Source: Paraspadella gotoi (taxonomy: Eukaryota; Chaetognatha). From it: a stretch of 64,000 bases of DNA. This document shows, piece after piece, positions 1 through 20,268 of this stretch; positions within the stretch are counted from its first letter, which is position 1, and each line of letters begins with the position of its first letter. The DNA lies in the NCBI GenBank assembly GCA_051294375.1, contig CM119269.1, positions 15,573,918 through 15,637,917 on the forward strand. Reading direction: 5' to 3'. Made by a program: the position numbers and the translations under genes. The notes under the pieces are model-generated. The model saw only the letters and a program-made list of their open reading frames with translations. It was not told where the DNA came from and did no database searches.

Positions 1-187
1 AATAATTCTAACCTCTTGACTCCGTAAAGCTATTTCGTTTTCTATGAAAAGTTCTAAGAAGCAAAGCCTGAATTATCCAGAGGTTTTGCAATTATTTCTT
101 TTAATTTTAATTGAATAACTTTTTAAACTAAAAAAAAAAAAAATAAAGATTATCAATCAGTCAACAAATAAAACTTTGATTTTTTAG

Positions 188-2166
188 GCTACATTGTGGA
201 TACGCAACAATTCACGGAGACCAGCGAAATTTGTGCGTGCAAACTGAGGGGAAGCTTTTCCCCGAGGTTTGAGGTTCTGTGCTCCTGGCCATTGGATGAC
301 TGGTGGCCTCTGGTTTCCATGGTGATCTCTACCTTTTCTTTGGTCTTTGCTCTGGTTCCGTCCGACATTGACGGTCACAAAATTTTGGGGCTCACCCTGC
401 GAATCACCGGCGTCTTGTCGGGAATGTACGCCATCACTGTCGGCTCTTACTTATTGCTCATGAAATCCATGATGTTTTCGGTCGTGATTTTCGTGACTTT
501 TCCGCTGCTTTTTCTCAGAGTTTGCCCTCCTCACGTTTTCGCTGGGCATCTACAAACCGTCTTTCCCTCATCCTGGTTAGACAAAGTAGTCAAACAGTTT
601 TCTCACTCTCGGGATTTACGGCGACTCTCTCTCGCTCAAACCTTTTTGTTTTTCAACTGTTTACTGGGCATCGAATACTTTTTCCAAAGCAAGCAAGCCT
701 TGAACGTTTGGAGAAATGAGGAATTGTCCAGCATCGCCTTGAGCAATTATCCGAAGGTCCGTATGGATCCATTATGTGTTGTTGTGGAACTACTCAAACT
801 TTCAGAACCGGCGTTAAGCGAAATAAAGAGCAGGTGCAGTTCCAATGAGACCGTCGTAATGAAAGTCGCGGACAAAAACAGTTGGGGCAAATTAATTTCG
901 AAGATGTATCCAGGAATGATGGACACGCATCCGGACGAGCAATTCCATTCTGGCCTTTTAAATGAGTGGAAAGGCGAAATTGAAAAGGTAGTCTCTGGAG
1001 TTTCAATGTACATTGGTAATTTTATTTTTCTCAGTCCTGGAAATCATTATCAGTCTTACGCGGTGGTCGCTGACAATGTTATTAATTTTCTACTTTGTTG
1101 TGTTAATGATGTAACATGTCCCGGCAAAAAATCGGAAAAGCTTAAATTCGTGGTGGTGCTGTTTGCATATGGCTTGCCATCGATTCTATCTTCAATGAAT
1201 CGAAGAGAGTCGAAAATAGTTCACAAGGTCATCGAACTGAATAGCATACATTTTGCGTGGACAGTTTGTTTTATGCTTTGCAATTTGTTAAATATAGGAT
1301 ACGTGATTGCTTCGATTATCAAAATGAGAAGAGCGTTTAAACTATCCTTGAGTCTGTTGATAGTGTTTTTATTTATTTCCAGTCAATACACATTTTACAA
1401 TCAACTTGGTTACAGGGCTTTAGCTGTTTGGTCAAAAGATTTTCACCGATATTGTGTCACGAGGTCTAGCCAGATTCCAGGGAATAAGATCTTATTTTCT
1501 CACACGAAAATAATTCGAAAGAACTTTGAACAGAGATTGTCATTTGTGATGATTAGAGAACTTTACAAAACGCCTTTCACATTGGCTTGGATAGCCATGA
1601 TCTGTCTACACGCAACTTTGGTCGTCACATCATCGATCCCAAGCACTCTGCCCGCCTCATTTCATTTTCTATCGGATCTTTTTGCCGTTTCGTCATTTTT
1701 CGGCATCGTTTATGGATGCATAAAATACGCGGAGTCTTTGCAGAGCGAGACGATTTTCGTCAACGCTCATTTACTTGAATATTTTAAGGACGCGCTGAGT
1801 GGCGGCTTTGTCGCTTCGTTACGCTTTTCTCGAAAATTAATCGAGGCAAAGAAGAATGCGATCCATTTGGACGATTGGCACATATATATGACGAAATGGT
1901 TTCGGAGTTACTTGACAAGTTTTGCTTTTTACGAGATGCTAAATGGAAAGGGAAATCTTTTGTCCTGCATCGATGATGAATCTTTAATCAACGGGACGGA
2001 GATCGATGTTGTCTCGGAATCCTTGGTAGAGTTTTGGTCCACATTGAAAACTCTGGTGGAAACGCAAAACTACCTCGTGTGGAAAGAGACATCATTCGGA
2101 TTGTTGGCATCGCTTTCTGGATTGTTTGTGATGATTTCGTGGGGTCGATATCAGTCAATATCGTAG
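188..2166 (+). CDS. Large terminal exon of an unrecognised multi-pass membrane protein (5' exons outside window)
   Basis: An open frame of about 659 codons runs to TAG at 2164-2166. There is no ATG at its head. It is preceded by a T-rich tract ending in AG at 186-187, so I read it as the last exon of a gene whose earlier exons lie left of the window; the first 187 bases are intron. Hydrophobic stretches that look membrane-spanning lie near residues 35-55, 62-90, 92-112, 148-167, 315-332, 350-376, 383-402, 460-482, 486-510 and 632-652, so about ten. A hydrophilic Cys-containing segment (about 170-300) separates the first four from the rest. I do not recognise the family; many-TM invertebrate families of this size include chemoreceptor-like and DC-STAMP-like proteins, but I see no diagnostic motif. 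A decayed relative of codons about 96-190 lies at 5685-5866. Confidence 0.65.
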
Positions 2167-2412
2167 AGAGTAGACAGATACATATATTTATTTATATTTT
2201 TTTTTGGCGTTTCATTTCCGCAACAACTTTCAAAATGTTTTTTTTTCAATATTTTATTATTGGATCTATTGGAAAAATACTGCACTTGGTTTTTGTTTTT
2301 CAAGATATTTGTTACTAATGAGAAAAAAGACATAAGCATAACAGTCAACAAATAGGTTTTCTAACTTAATTCTGACCTAATTTGTTTTTCTCGCCCTTTT
2401 TTGTGGCTAGCC

Positions 2413-2418
2413 AATAAA
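2413..2418 (+). terminator. Candidate poly(A) signal for the multi-pass membrane protein gene
   Basis: AATAAA about 250 bases after the stop codon at 2166. A second copy lies near 2479. Opposite-strand AATAAA hexamers (plus-strand TTTATT at 2187 and 2253) could serve the convergent nAChR gene, so the two 3' UTRs may overlap. Confidence 0.35.
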
Positions 2419-2727
2419 AAAAACATTTAACATTTTCAGTTCGCATTTTCGCTTTAGTATTTTTATGCTAAAACTTTAAATAAAATCTTTTTGTGCACAC
2501 AATGAAAACAATCAATAATTCACTATTCGTATACGTAGTACGCATAATTGATTTAAATAAAAAGTCGATACAAACTGATATCTGGTGTCTTCTATATTGT
2601 AATAATGACTGGAGGAAAGTACATTTTTTTCCAGATATTGTTTTTCTCTCCAGGTTTCCAAGCTTATTGACCAATCATACAAGAAAAATTCAGGATCCTC
2701 AGCGTTGAACCTTAAATGGAAATAAAA

Positions 2728-8956
<6,229 letters not shown>

Positions 8957-11900
8957 GGTCAATTTTCGACAGGAAACGAAAATAAAGAGGATATTTTTTT
9001 TTCTTCTTGGGATCTTTGAATGATTTCGAGGGTAGAGTTGACGTCTATTTCTGATAGTCGTTGAGCGTCGACTGACTTTCAAGTTAAAAACGATTTAATT
9101 TTGACATTGATACATACTGCAGAGTTATGTGTCGTTTCAGGAGGTCGAGTTTGCAGTATCGCAGAAGGCGAGGCAACGCCACCCCGAGCGATAATTTAGT
9201 TAGGAATTGTTTTCCTTTTCAAGCTCATCATTTTTTTTTTCAGTTCGCGTAAAACTGAAGAGCGTTGGTCGAGTAAAAAATGCAGAAGGCAGATTAAGAT
9301 TTAAAAAAAAAAGATAAAAAAAAGGCAGTGAAAATACAATCGAAGATCGTGATCATTTCGAACGTCAACATCAACTTCATCTTCACCATCATCATCCTTT
9401 GTCGATCCCTCGATTGTTTCCCCGTGAGTCTCGGGGCAGTTGCTCTTCATCGTAAAACAAAACAGCTCAACTCCAGTCAACAAAAAGTATGAATACGATG
9501 AGAGCTAATAATTATGACAAATGGAAAAGTTCGAATTTATTTATGTGATATGATACATACATCAAATGTCTACGGCCCGCCAAAGTTAAGATTAAACCTA
9601 TCTTTTGTTTCGGATTTATCATATTTCGTGATTTAACGATAGAGGCGGGCGAGAGCGATTGGTAAAAACAATAGAGCATCTGAGGTTCTTAGTTTTAAAT
9701 TGTTTTCATTCATCTATTACTAAGAAATGAAGATTTCTATATTAAAAAAGGTCAATTCTAAATACCTGTTACCTAAAAATTACTGAATCACACGGCTATT
9801 TTTTTTTTAAATAATTTTGGACAAATGAAAAAAATGGGAAAGAGTTGGATTGTTTATGTATTAATATATGACAGTGACAATACAATTCATATGTAACTAG
9901 GGGATTTAGAATACAGAAAAAAAAATAAGAGCAAAATTACCGAACTATAGGACGAACGGAAACGAATGGAACTAAGCAGTACAAACCGTACTAACGGAAA
10001 AGAAAATATCGTTTGAGTAAACATAAAAATAAGTAATACGTAAATTGAGACGTAAATGAATTCATTCTGCTGATGTTTTGTCCGTTTAAATGATAATAAA
10101 TGATGAAAATAATGATGATTAAAACGACAAATTTTTTTTAAAAAATCATTTGAACAAACGAGAAAGATCAAGAGTCTGACATAAGAGAAAATAAACGAAA
10201 ACAATTATTAAAAAAAACAAACAAACAAAAGAAACGAAAATAATGATTTTAACAAAAGTGGACGAAAATAATAGCATTCAAATCAAGTTTCAAACTGTAC
10301 CGCGTTAAATTAATATCCGTTTAGGGATATAAACAACGTTCATAATAATATAAATGAAACTTAATTGTATGCATCACGGAGGTAAATGTGAATACGGAAA
10401 TGAATTGACGAAAAAAGTGTTATGATTAAAAAACACGTATTTTTGGGCAGTGTCTATATTCACATAGGCCTTCGATGACAGTTTTCAGAAATATAAAAAA
10501 ATTGGATCTAATTTCTTTTTCCAACCAAAAATCCGACCGCTTTGAACACAATGGTTTAAATTTGTCAATTTATGCAAGATAAAGTAATTCGAATCAAACG
10601 TATGTTCTGATGCACGGAGAGTAGCAGCCATGCAAAAAAATTTTCAGACAATTCGTGCTTGAAATGAGCTACAGTGGGAAATCTCTATAAAAGAGGGGAA
10701 TGTGCAATATTTTTCTGATTATTACGGTAAATTAAGTTGGATATGCTTTCCTTATAAAAATAGATATTGAGCGAAATTCTTTCTTTTTTTTTACCTGAAT
10801 ATTGTTTTCATAAAAACAAAAACAAAATGCTCTTCTCATCCCTTTTGATGTTATTGTAAAGCTAAAGTTTAAAAAAAAATATACTTTTATTTATTAATAA
10901 TCTCATGATCGGGAGAGAGGGAGCAACACGTACGTGGGTAAAATTGATATGTTTAAAGGAAATGTGGCACTGAGATACGAACTACATTCTATAATATTAA
11001 ATAATCCATTCAGGGAATTTGACCACTTTGTAAAGTTTTATGATATACGCTCATACTGTAACAACATCAAGATTGTAAAAATATATTTACAAGAATAAGA
11101 ATGGTTTCTGGAAAGAGGCTATTACTGTAAATACGTCTGGATTTTGCTTGGAAAAATATAAGTTAAAAAAAAAAAACAGTTAAAGAGCAGGGATTGTAAA
11201 AATATGTTTAAGCTCATCGGACCGTAGGCTAACTTAACTGGCCCATTCCATTTTAAAAAAGCTTAAGAGTGACCGAGGGACGTATGAGTACAAAGTCCTC
11301 AGATTTACCTGGACTACGAACTCTATTTCCAAATTTTCGTGAACACCCTTAGCCTTAAAAAAATTTTAAAATACAAAGGTATGACTAATGACTTTGAAAG
11401 ATTCAATGAGAGTGAGCGTCGAAATGAACAGAAACTGGAAAGTTTCGCTAGAATAAAACACGAGTTCAAAAAATACTAGTTGACTTGGAGAGGGGGGGGG
11501 TAAGTCAGCTATAATTCTCTGTGGATAAAAAGACCAGAGGTTGAGTAAACTATAAAATGGTGCGTTCGTAGCGAATCTAAACCCAGCTCTATCAGTCTAT
11601 GAATCAAACTCAGAAGCGACTAACAACTAAACAAGTCGGCTAGTTTTTTTTTTCACCGATCATTGATTGTATATATCTACCGAGTTAAAAAATAATTAGC
11701 TATCACTAATCTATAAAAATACTGTGAAAAATAGTCATGAGATTTGTAATAATAAACCTCGATCAAGGATGTTTAAAATTAAAACGAAAAAATGTTATGA
11801 CCTAGTTATCGATACGAAGCTTTCGTTCTATTTATTAATTTTAAAAAAAATTAAAAATTTTTGTCGTTGACTTTGTTCAATTTCTTTTCTTGAGAACATT

Positions 11901-12058
11901 ACCATCATGACATTATACTCGTCGTTGTCTTCTCTCAATCGACAATCTTGAGGCCTCTCGACGTTCAAAAAAAAACCAAAAAAAAAACACATAAGAAAAC
12001 AACCCAACGTTTCCGCCTCCAAAATGGCGTCGACGCCGACGAAAAATTTCATCCCCGC
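8957..12058. other. Intergenic region between nAChR 5' end and EAAT 3' end
   Basis: No convincing gene. The first few hundred bases upstream of the nAChR start (8957-9500) should hold its 5' UTR and promoter; I see no clear TATA box. 9240-12050 is AT-rich with only short, low-complexity frames and no recognisable repeat family. The right end (about 11830-12150) fits the EAAT 3' UTR. Confidence 0.5.
11831..11836 (-). terminator. Candidate poly(A) signal of the EAAT gene
   Basis: AATAAA on the minus strand (TTTATT on plus), about 315 bases beyond the likely stop codon at 12151-12153. Confidence 0.4.
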
Positions 12059-12150
12059 CTATTTTAAAATACTCTTCCTGGTCGGAGGCCGGATTCCAAT
12101 TTGGAGGGCTGGAGAGGGCGCCTCCTCATATGAGGGCCGCCGTTTCCTAA

Positions 12151-15100
12151 TTAAATAAAAAGACCGCTTTCTTTTATAAAGAGGCCTCCTCCGGCCGGCG
12201 TCTCTTTGATCCTCGCCGTCGACGACGACGTTGCCGAGTTTCGACGCCGTTCTCTTCGTATCGGCGAGGAGTTGGCGTCTCCACGTTCGAAGCGAGAAGT
12301 ACAGGTGGGCGACGATGCCGGCGCCGATGGCCGTCGCCTGGTGGTTGGGGGGGTGGTGTTTGAGGATGTGAAGAGAGCGGGGTGAGGGGTTGGGGATAAT
12401 GAAAAAAAAAAAATAATAATCATATAATTTTTAATAATAATAATGATAATAAGGATAATGAACTGAAACGAAATTTAGAACTAATTAAGAGAAGTTGAAA
12501 GTCAGTTATTAAATCATTCTCTATTTGTTTTTGGCTCAATCATCTCATATTTTGCAAAAGTTTACCATCTTTAATTTTAATGATGGACCTTACTTTGTCA
12601 GCGCGATAGCACATATGATTAGTTATCTCCTATACCAAATTTCATCTCACCCAAATTTTTTCTACAGGCGTCTGCAAAATACCAATGACGTTAAATCTCT
12701 TTCAATTATTATTATCTATATTATTCATGTAATTATTATTATTATTATTACACTCGTATTATTATTATTATTATTATTATTATTTCAATTATTAAATCTT
12801 TAAAGGCAACAAAATCCAATCGAGCGAATCTATCGATCTAGCGAACCTTCGGACAGCAGATCGATAATAAAGATTCTTATCTAGTCCATCACCTCATCGC
12901 ATCACAGACGGAGGTCCTTATCTTCTCCAGCACCCTATCCCTCTAAGCCTTACCCAGCACGTTGATGGAGGTCCTTATCCTGTCCAGCAGCCAATCGACG
13001 GCGACGATGAGGGAGATGTCCTCCAAGGGAAGTCCGACGGAGGAGAGGACGAGCATCATCGTGATGAGTCCGGCCGACGGGACGGAAGCCGCCCCCACGG
13101 ACGCCGCCGTCGCCGTCAGACTGAAGCGGGGGTACGGGGGTGGAGGGAAGGGAGCGAGGCGAAGAACGTTTAAGGAGAGGGGAGATAAAATCTTAAATAA
13201 TTATATTTATTATTATTAATTTTAGCTATAGTTATATGTGGCGATAATGATAATGAATCAATTCGGACGGCATTCAGCCTCGTCTCATTAGCTGAACAAA
13301 CTTAGCATGCCAGTGTGGCAGTGTGACACACCAGGTCATATAATCATATAATCCGTGGGTTACTGAGGTGGTCACGAAAGCTTTAGCGAAATACTGTCGA
13401 TCTTGTTTATTACCACCGTTATCATAGTTTACGTTTACGTTTTATGACAAAACTACTGAATATGTTATGGCAACAGCCGGGTTGCCTGTGATGCCCATTA
13501 AGATGGGGCATCTCACTGTTGATTTTGGGGGCTTCCGACCCTCAGTGACGCCTCCAGTCACTGGCGCGGTTACCCTAGGACGGTCTCGCTTTGCTAACGC
13601 AGAGGGAAGTCGTTAGGACAGTGGATGGAACACAAGGCCTGGGATAGTGAGCTCCCCCTCTGAGCCAATGGCTACTTCTTTCTGTCCACATCCCAAAAAC
13701 ACATTTAGATTTAAAATTCCCCCCACCAAAAAAAAAACAAAACACAAAACAAAAAACAAAACAAAAAAACAAAACAAACCTGACGGTGATGATCTGTCCG
13801 ACGTCGAGATAAATCCCGTTCATCTGCGCGATGAAGATTGCGGCGACGGCCTCGTACAGCGCCGTCCCATCCATGTTGATGGTGGCGCCGACCGGAAGGA
13901 CGAAACGCGTTACTCGTTTGTCCACCTTTAGATTCTCCTCCAGACATCGGAAGGTGATGGGGAGGGTGGCGGCGCTGTTGTGGAGTGGGGGGGTGGAAGG
14001 AGAAAGGGGGGGTTTGAGTTTGTGAGTAATGTTTAAGATTTGTAAGCATATGTATGTTATACAATGTAGTTGAATGGGTTGGATGTGGACATGGATAAGA
14101 CGAATTGAAGTACAATGTTGTCATCGACTGATTAACTAAATGATTAACTGGTAAGTACTAACTATTATTAATGTTTATTGCGACGTTTCTTTTTAAGGAT
14201 ATCATATGCAATATGCTTAACTCGCTTCCTTGCTTCTGTTTCGCTGAATGGACGATAATAAAGAAAAAGGCTAATTTTTAGTTCCTTTGACAAAAACAAC
14301 ATTTCTTTTTTTTTGTCAAAAATTGAAAAAACAAACAAAAAATTCCGGACAAACGAGGAGAGAGAGAGAGAGAGAGAGAGGAGAGACGAAGGAGAGAGAA
14401 GATGAGAGAGAGAGTGAGAGAGAGAGAGAGGAAGAGAGAGAGAGAGAGAGAGGAGAGGCGAGAGAACGGAGAGAGAGACGAGAAAGAGAAATAAAAAACA
14501 CATTTGCACTACCTCAAGAAAAAATGGGCGACGTTTGGCCAGAAAATAATCGAGACATAATCGCGGTACGTGGAGGGCAATTAAATAAAAATTTCTTTCC
14601 GCCCCTTTTCTTTTACAACCCCCTACACGACGTTTATAAAGAATCTAAGCCATGCGAGGGCAAAGCGTTTTTGTGTACTCTTATAATTCGACTCAAAAAT
14701 ATTGACGTTTTTTAAATGGCCGATGAAGAAAGAAAATTAACTCTTAAAAAACATTTGGAATCTGGCTCGGTTTAACGCATTGAATTTCCCACTGATTTAA
14801 ATATTATGTTTCGAAGCGATTTGAAAAATTGTAAACGTTACAAAAAATTTCGACTTCCATATTTCGCTTAAAAAAATACTAGTATGAAAACACATAGTTC
14901 GTAAAAAGTATTCAAATCAAATTTATTAAAGATTATTGCAGAGATAAAAAAAAACAAAAATGTTACAAACCCGACACCATTTTTAAAAAAAGTTAATCGA
15001 ATAAGTGTTAAATACAATATTTTAACAGAATGTAGTTTTTAAGATAATTTTAAAAAAATATTTTTGCGAGCCCGAAGAGAAGGGGAAGGGCAGGTGGGGA

Positions 15101-15531
15101 AGGCAGGAAATCATGCGTTGGTAAAAAGTCCGCGCAGAACTCAAGAAAGAACTGTTCGATGCCCTTTTATTTTCGCCACGCCCACCGGCCGAACTGGCCG
15201 TCTACGACTTGTCTTTAGACTCGTTGACGTCATTCTTCCGCGTCACCCTTTGACACGTCAATACCGCTCGTATGTCACTAGAAAAGCCGGCAAAAATACG
15301 TCTCGACCGTGTTCCGCCGTGACGTCACTTTTGTTTGTAAATTTACTGCATCGACTACGCTTTCGCCTCCTTCGCGATTAGCGTGCTAATTAACGCAGCC
15401 CACGCTAGAAGCAACGTCACATCTTCTTGCTTCCGGAGACGTACAATTTTGGCCGCCGCTCATCCAGACTCTGTTGAAGGGCGTTTCCACGTCGGCGTCG
15501 TAGGCGCCTGGAGAGAGAGACAGAGAAGAGA

Positions 15532-15562
<31 letters not shown>

Positions 15563-15568
15563 CAGAGA

Positions 15569-15612
<44 letters not shown>

Positions 15613-18600
15613 CTTTATGAATTCCTTGAGCCTTTATTGCTTTCGACGACTGAGACACTAATGGGAAATTTACGTACTCTCTCTTTCAAAAAAAAAATAA
15701 AATTATTTTTTTTTTTATGCTTCAATTTTAATGCGTACGAGAAAATGCGGGCGAAGAAAAAAGGAAAAAGCGACACCGGGGTGACATTTTTACTTCTGGC
15801 GTCACGAAGCGTTAAAGAAAAAAAAAAAAAGATTTCGAGAGGCATAATGTTGACGCGGGAGGTTCCGCGGACAAGTATTCTTTCATCTTATTACAAATGA
15901 GATCAAATTACATTAGAACGAGGCTAGTCTAATAAATTCAAATTGATACAAAGATTAAAAATTAAACTCATATATAAAATCAAGAGAAAACGCTTCAAAA
16001 GTAAAATTAAGATGGGCCATGTTGAGTCCGATTAGCACTCTTTTTCCACTCAGCCAACGCCCTTTACCTATACATATACGAGACGCCGGGCCCCGGCGTC
16101 ATCCCGCGCCGCCGTCCAATCCGTCGTCCGCGAACTGGAAACGGGTCGAGGGGCGTGTCGGGATTTGACGCCTGAGTCGGCGACATTGTAACCGTTTTGA
16201 GTCCTGAAATGTGATGAAAAGACTGAGGATAGGAAGTATACGTTATTATTAAGCATTTACAAAAACTAACGAAAATCCCTTTTTTTTCACCGAATTGAGA
16301 CCAGGAAAACCCCACCCTCTCTTAAACCAAGCATGCTTCCCTCAAATTGTTGCAAAGAACCCTCTGAAAAATTCATTACGCATCCTCTCCCCCCCCCAAC
16401 CGAATCCACACGCGGTGGGTCACCCACCGGAATTGTTGTTGTTTCTCGTCCGCTACGGAGACGGAGCTTGGCCAGATTTGGCCTCCGGTTTGACGCCGAC
16501 GCAACATGGACGACATGACGACGACGCCTGGATGACGCGACGATGGAACGACGACGCGAGCGAGGCGGGATCGCGATGTCGATGTAACATCTTGGCAACG
16601 ACGTCCTTGGAAAATAGTTAGTTAATTGTTAAATTTATTTATTTGGTGTATTTTATCTTCTTATTATAGATATTTTAATCGATTCATTTTGATTCATTCA
16701 TTTATTTATTAGTAATGGATTTCTTTATCTTTCATTAAGGACATTTACTTCTATATTTATCTTTTAATTCATTCATTCTGTTCAGCGTCGTTGGATCATC
16801 ATCGTTTTTGTCGTGAATTGAGTTCACTACATTTCTGACATTCTTTTCGTTCAGACATTCCGATATTTAAATCTCATAAATTTATATCTATTCAAACATA
16901 TTCAGTTTTATTCAGTCGTCCAAAATAATGACAGAAGTTGACTGAACAAAATATGTCATTCCCAAATCCGACTCACCGATCCAATTGTAGAACACTCGCA
17001 AAACGGGACGGTTCCGAAACTCGGTTCACGTTCGTGTCGATGGAAGAGGTTTTTGATTTTTGGCAAACAGATGCCGTCGTTGAGGACAAAAGTGACGCGA
17101 GAAGGGTTCCGTGTTGGCGCAGCGGATCGGGTCGTTGACGCACTTGATGGCGGAAAAGGAGAGGAGTTGGGTGATAGAGGAGATTACGAACCAGTTTCGA
17201 CTCTCGATGTTTTGGTTTTTGTTCAGTGAATTTTACGAATCAGAATAGTGTTAAATGAAACAACGCACGGGGGAAAACAGCAAAACAAACAAACATTGGA
17301 AAAACATAGTCTAATCTATAATTATAAATATTATATACATCTTGACAGCAATATAGAAAATGAGAGGAAAAAAGACAGCGAAAAATAATGACTGAGCCCA
17401 AGATCGACCGTTCCGCCCTCCACCTTTCTCCGTCTCGAATCTCCGACATATTGGCGCTTGCGGCGGATGGGCCGCTGACTCTTCGACAGGCGGACGCGCC
17501 GCCCATGAGTCCCAGCAGTCGCGCAGAGCAGCAAGAAGAAAGGACGCAGAATTTCGGCAGCGGTTGTCGATCTTTTCGTCGGTAGGCCCGGCGCTCGGAC
17601 CACGCTGAGATCTCGAGTTGTAGCCGCGGCGCGGCCGTCGCGAGGGGAGTCGGCGGCACCTCCCGGTTCGCGACGAGGAAGAACTGACCCGGATGTAACT
17701 GACCTTTCGAAAACGAACGCGGCCTGTAACTGACCCATTGTAATCACACTTCGATGGAAGTCTACGACGTTCCTCAGCGGACGGTTGACAATTTTTGGGA
17801 GATCCAAGCGCATTGGAACGCGAATAACGCTGGGGCATCGACCGGTGGCAGTTTCTGCAGCGGCGGAAGGCGTTCGCTGCGGCGTCAGCGCTAGGCCTCA
17901 GGTAGAGTCTGGTGTCGCCCGAATGGACGGAATAAATAAAGTCCAAGTCTTTGGAGATTGGCATTCGTCTTTGATTGCCACCGCGCCTGCGCCATTAGAG
18001 CGCGGGCGTTTGTCGTCGTCGTCATGCAGAGCGCACGACCTCCTTGATAAAACCCTTGCGGCGCAAGGATCCTGACGTTTCAACACTCCTTCCTTGCCAT
18101 GGCGATCGCTAGTTGGATATTTTCCTCGCGTCCAAAGTCGTCAATCTTCGAATGCCTCTTTGCAGTTGTGTTTTTTTATTACTGGCGATTTTTTTGCGCT
18201 GACGTGTTTACTGGTTTTAATTTGTTGTTTCCGCTGTTCATCTGTTTTTATATTTTTTCGGCCCTAAAAATGTTTATCGAAATTATAAGTACCGCGCAGC
18301 GACGACAAAACAGAGGGGGAAAAAAAGTGAAAATCGGCGAAAATGTTGTGAAAAGAACGAGGTGACGTATGGCGAGCCAGAGTTTTCGCAAATAATTACC
18401 ATGACGCAAACTTCCTTTTGACCGGGAGAGGATCGAAGAGTAAGGCGATGGAAAAGGGATGGAGAGAATGAATGAGGGATGACGACCGAAAAAAAAAGAG
18501 GATGGAGAGATGGGCGAGCCCATGCGAGCCGCCGGTTCTGGCAACGTTTTGGGGGGGGGAGAGGAATCGAGGCCGAGTTGATGTCGTTTTTCTAATTTGT

Positions 18601-19839
18601 ACTTTCTTATTTGTTATTTTTTTTAAGGGAATTTCGGATAAAAGATTAGATAATATAACAATTTTTTTAAGTATATGAATTTACTGCTAAATTTCAAAAA
18701 AAAAAACTTTTTTAAAAAGTTGCCTGCGCAATATATGGATTATTTTTATTCTTTAAAAGAGCTGTCAAAATTTAGGAAATTTAGGAAAAAAATTATCATA
18801 TCATAATTATATTTTCAAATGATGATTAACAAGTATTTGCTAATTGACAAAACTTTAAAATTTTCAAAAGTTTGAAAATATTTAATGCTGAATTTATAAT
18901 ATATAACTTATTAAAATCAATCAAAAATACTTAAAAGAACTTATTATAAGATCAAGACAGAAACTGGCATTGCAATAGAGTAAACGGTTTCAACAGTTCG
19001 TTATTGCAGATAAAAAGATAGACTAATTGACGTGAAAAAAAAAAGTTATTTTGCCCTTTACGTAATTTAGTTAGCGTAAATGGGTCGAGGGGGGGAGACA
19101 AATTCACGAAACCTTTTTTCGCCCAGGGTTTTTTTTTTATGTTCTCTTTTTATTTTTTGAGAAAGTAAAGTGAATTTCGTGAATTTAAGAGGCAAGAGTG
19201 AGGATGAGGAGAGGAGGATGAGAAAAGAGGGATTTAAGAATAAGAGGAAGAGGAGTTTATCGGCAAGTTGATCATTACGAGGCTCGAGCAAAGCTGAAAA
19301 AACTGAAAAAGAAATAACTCTTTATTCTAATTCTGATAATTCTGAACAATAGTGGCTTTTAAAAACTGTTGACAAATTTTATACTCGAAGGCTTCCAAAA
19401 TCAATTAATTTATTAATTTTTAAGCTGTGTAAATCCGCCAACGCGAAGCGAGAAGTAGTATTTTTAAACGTAAGAAAAATAAAGAATAGATGGTAGACGC
19501 TCGAGTGTACACAGAGCAGGATCGATGTAACGAGGTGTTATTGTTCACAACCGATAAATCCATCGTTGGCGTGGCTAATTTCAATTCATTCCAAAAAAAG
19601 TACGAATGTCCAGAGTATCTAGAAGAATATATCCCCACACCTTCTAAAAAAATCGAGAACTATGTACCCTCCGAGCTGAGAGGATCTCTTTCGCCGTATC
19701 GAAAACAATTTTTAAGAAGAGAACAAAAAAGGGAGTGTTGTTTTTGTTTGTGTGTTTTTTTCGCAGAAAAAAAATGTTGACGTCTGACGGAAAATGAAAA
19801 CCCCGGAATGGCAAAATAAAGAAAAGTCTTCTGCGATCG

Positions 19840-19874
<35 letters not shown>

Positions 19875-20237
19875 CGACGAGAGAGACGAGAGAGAGAGAG
19901 AGAGGAGAGAGAGAGAAGAGAGAGAGAGACAGAGAGAGAGAGAGGGGCTATTTTTTTTCTTTTTCTTTTTCTTATTTCTTAGATATTCTTCTCTATCTCT
20001 TTATTATTATATTATTTGTTTCTGTTTTGATCGTTGAATGTCCGTCCACCAAGATTCCCTTTCCACTTCCAGTCCGTCCCTGTTCCAAATGGACGTTCGA
20101 TTTCCGAAATTAACTTCATATTTTCCGACACGAGTATTTGAATCGCAGCACGAACGCCACCGGAAGTTCCCATTAGCGACGGCGATTTGCGTCGGCGATT
20201 CGTCGGCGGTCCCATTGGTCGCCACGGAACTTTCGGT

Positions 20238-20268
<31 letters not shown>

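Noticed and set aside
14524-14716. Plus-strand frame starting [11 protein letters not shown] in block A (and B)
   Set aside because: Not open in the inverse copy C and lies in the 3' UTR-like region of the EGF gene; no family recognised.
16295-16621. Proline/arginine-rich frames in block A opposite the EGF-gene TM exon
   Set aside because: Antisense shadows of real exons of the EGF/two-TM gene.
19490-19780. Plus-strand 96-codon frame starting [11 protein letters not shown] in block A (and B)
   Set aside because: Block C has several indels across it that break the frame, and no homology is recognised.
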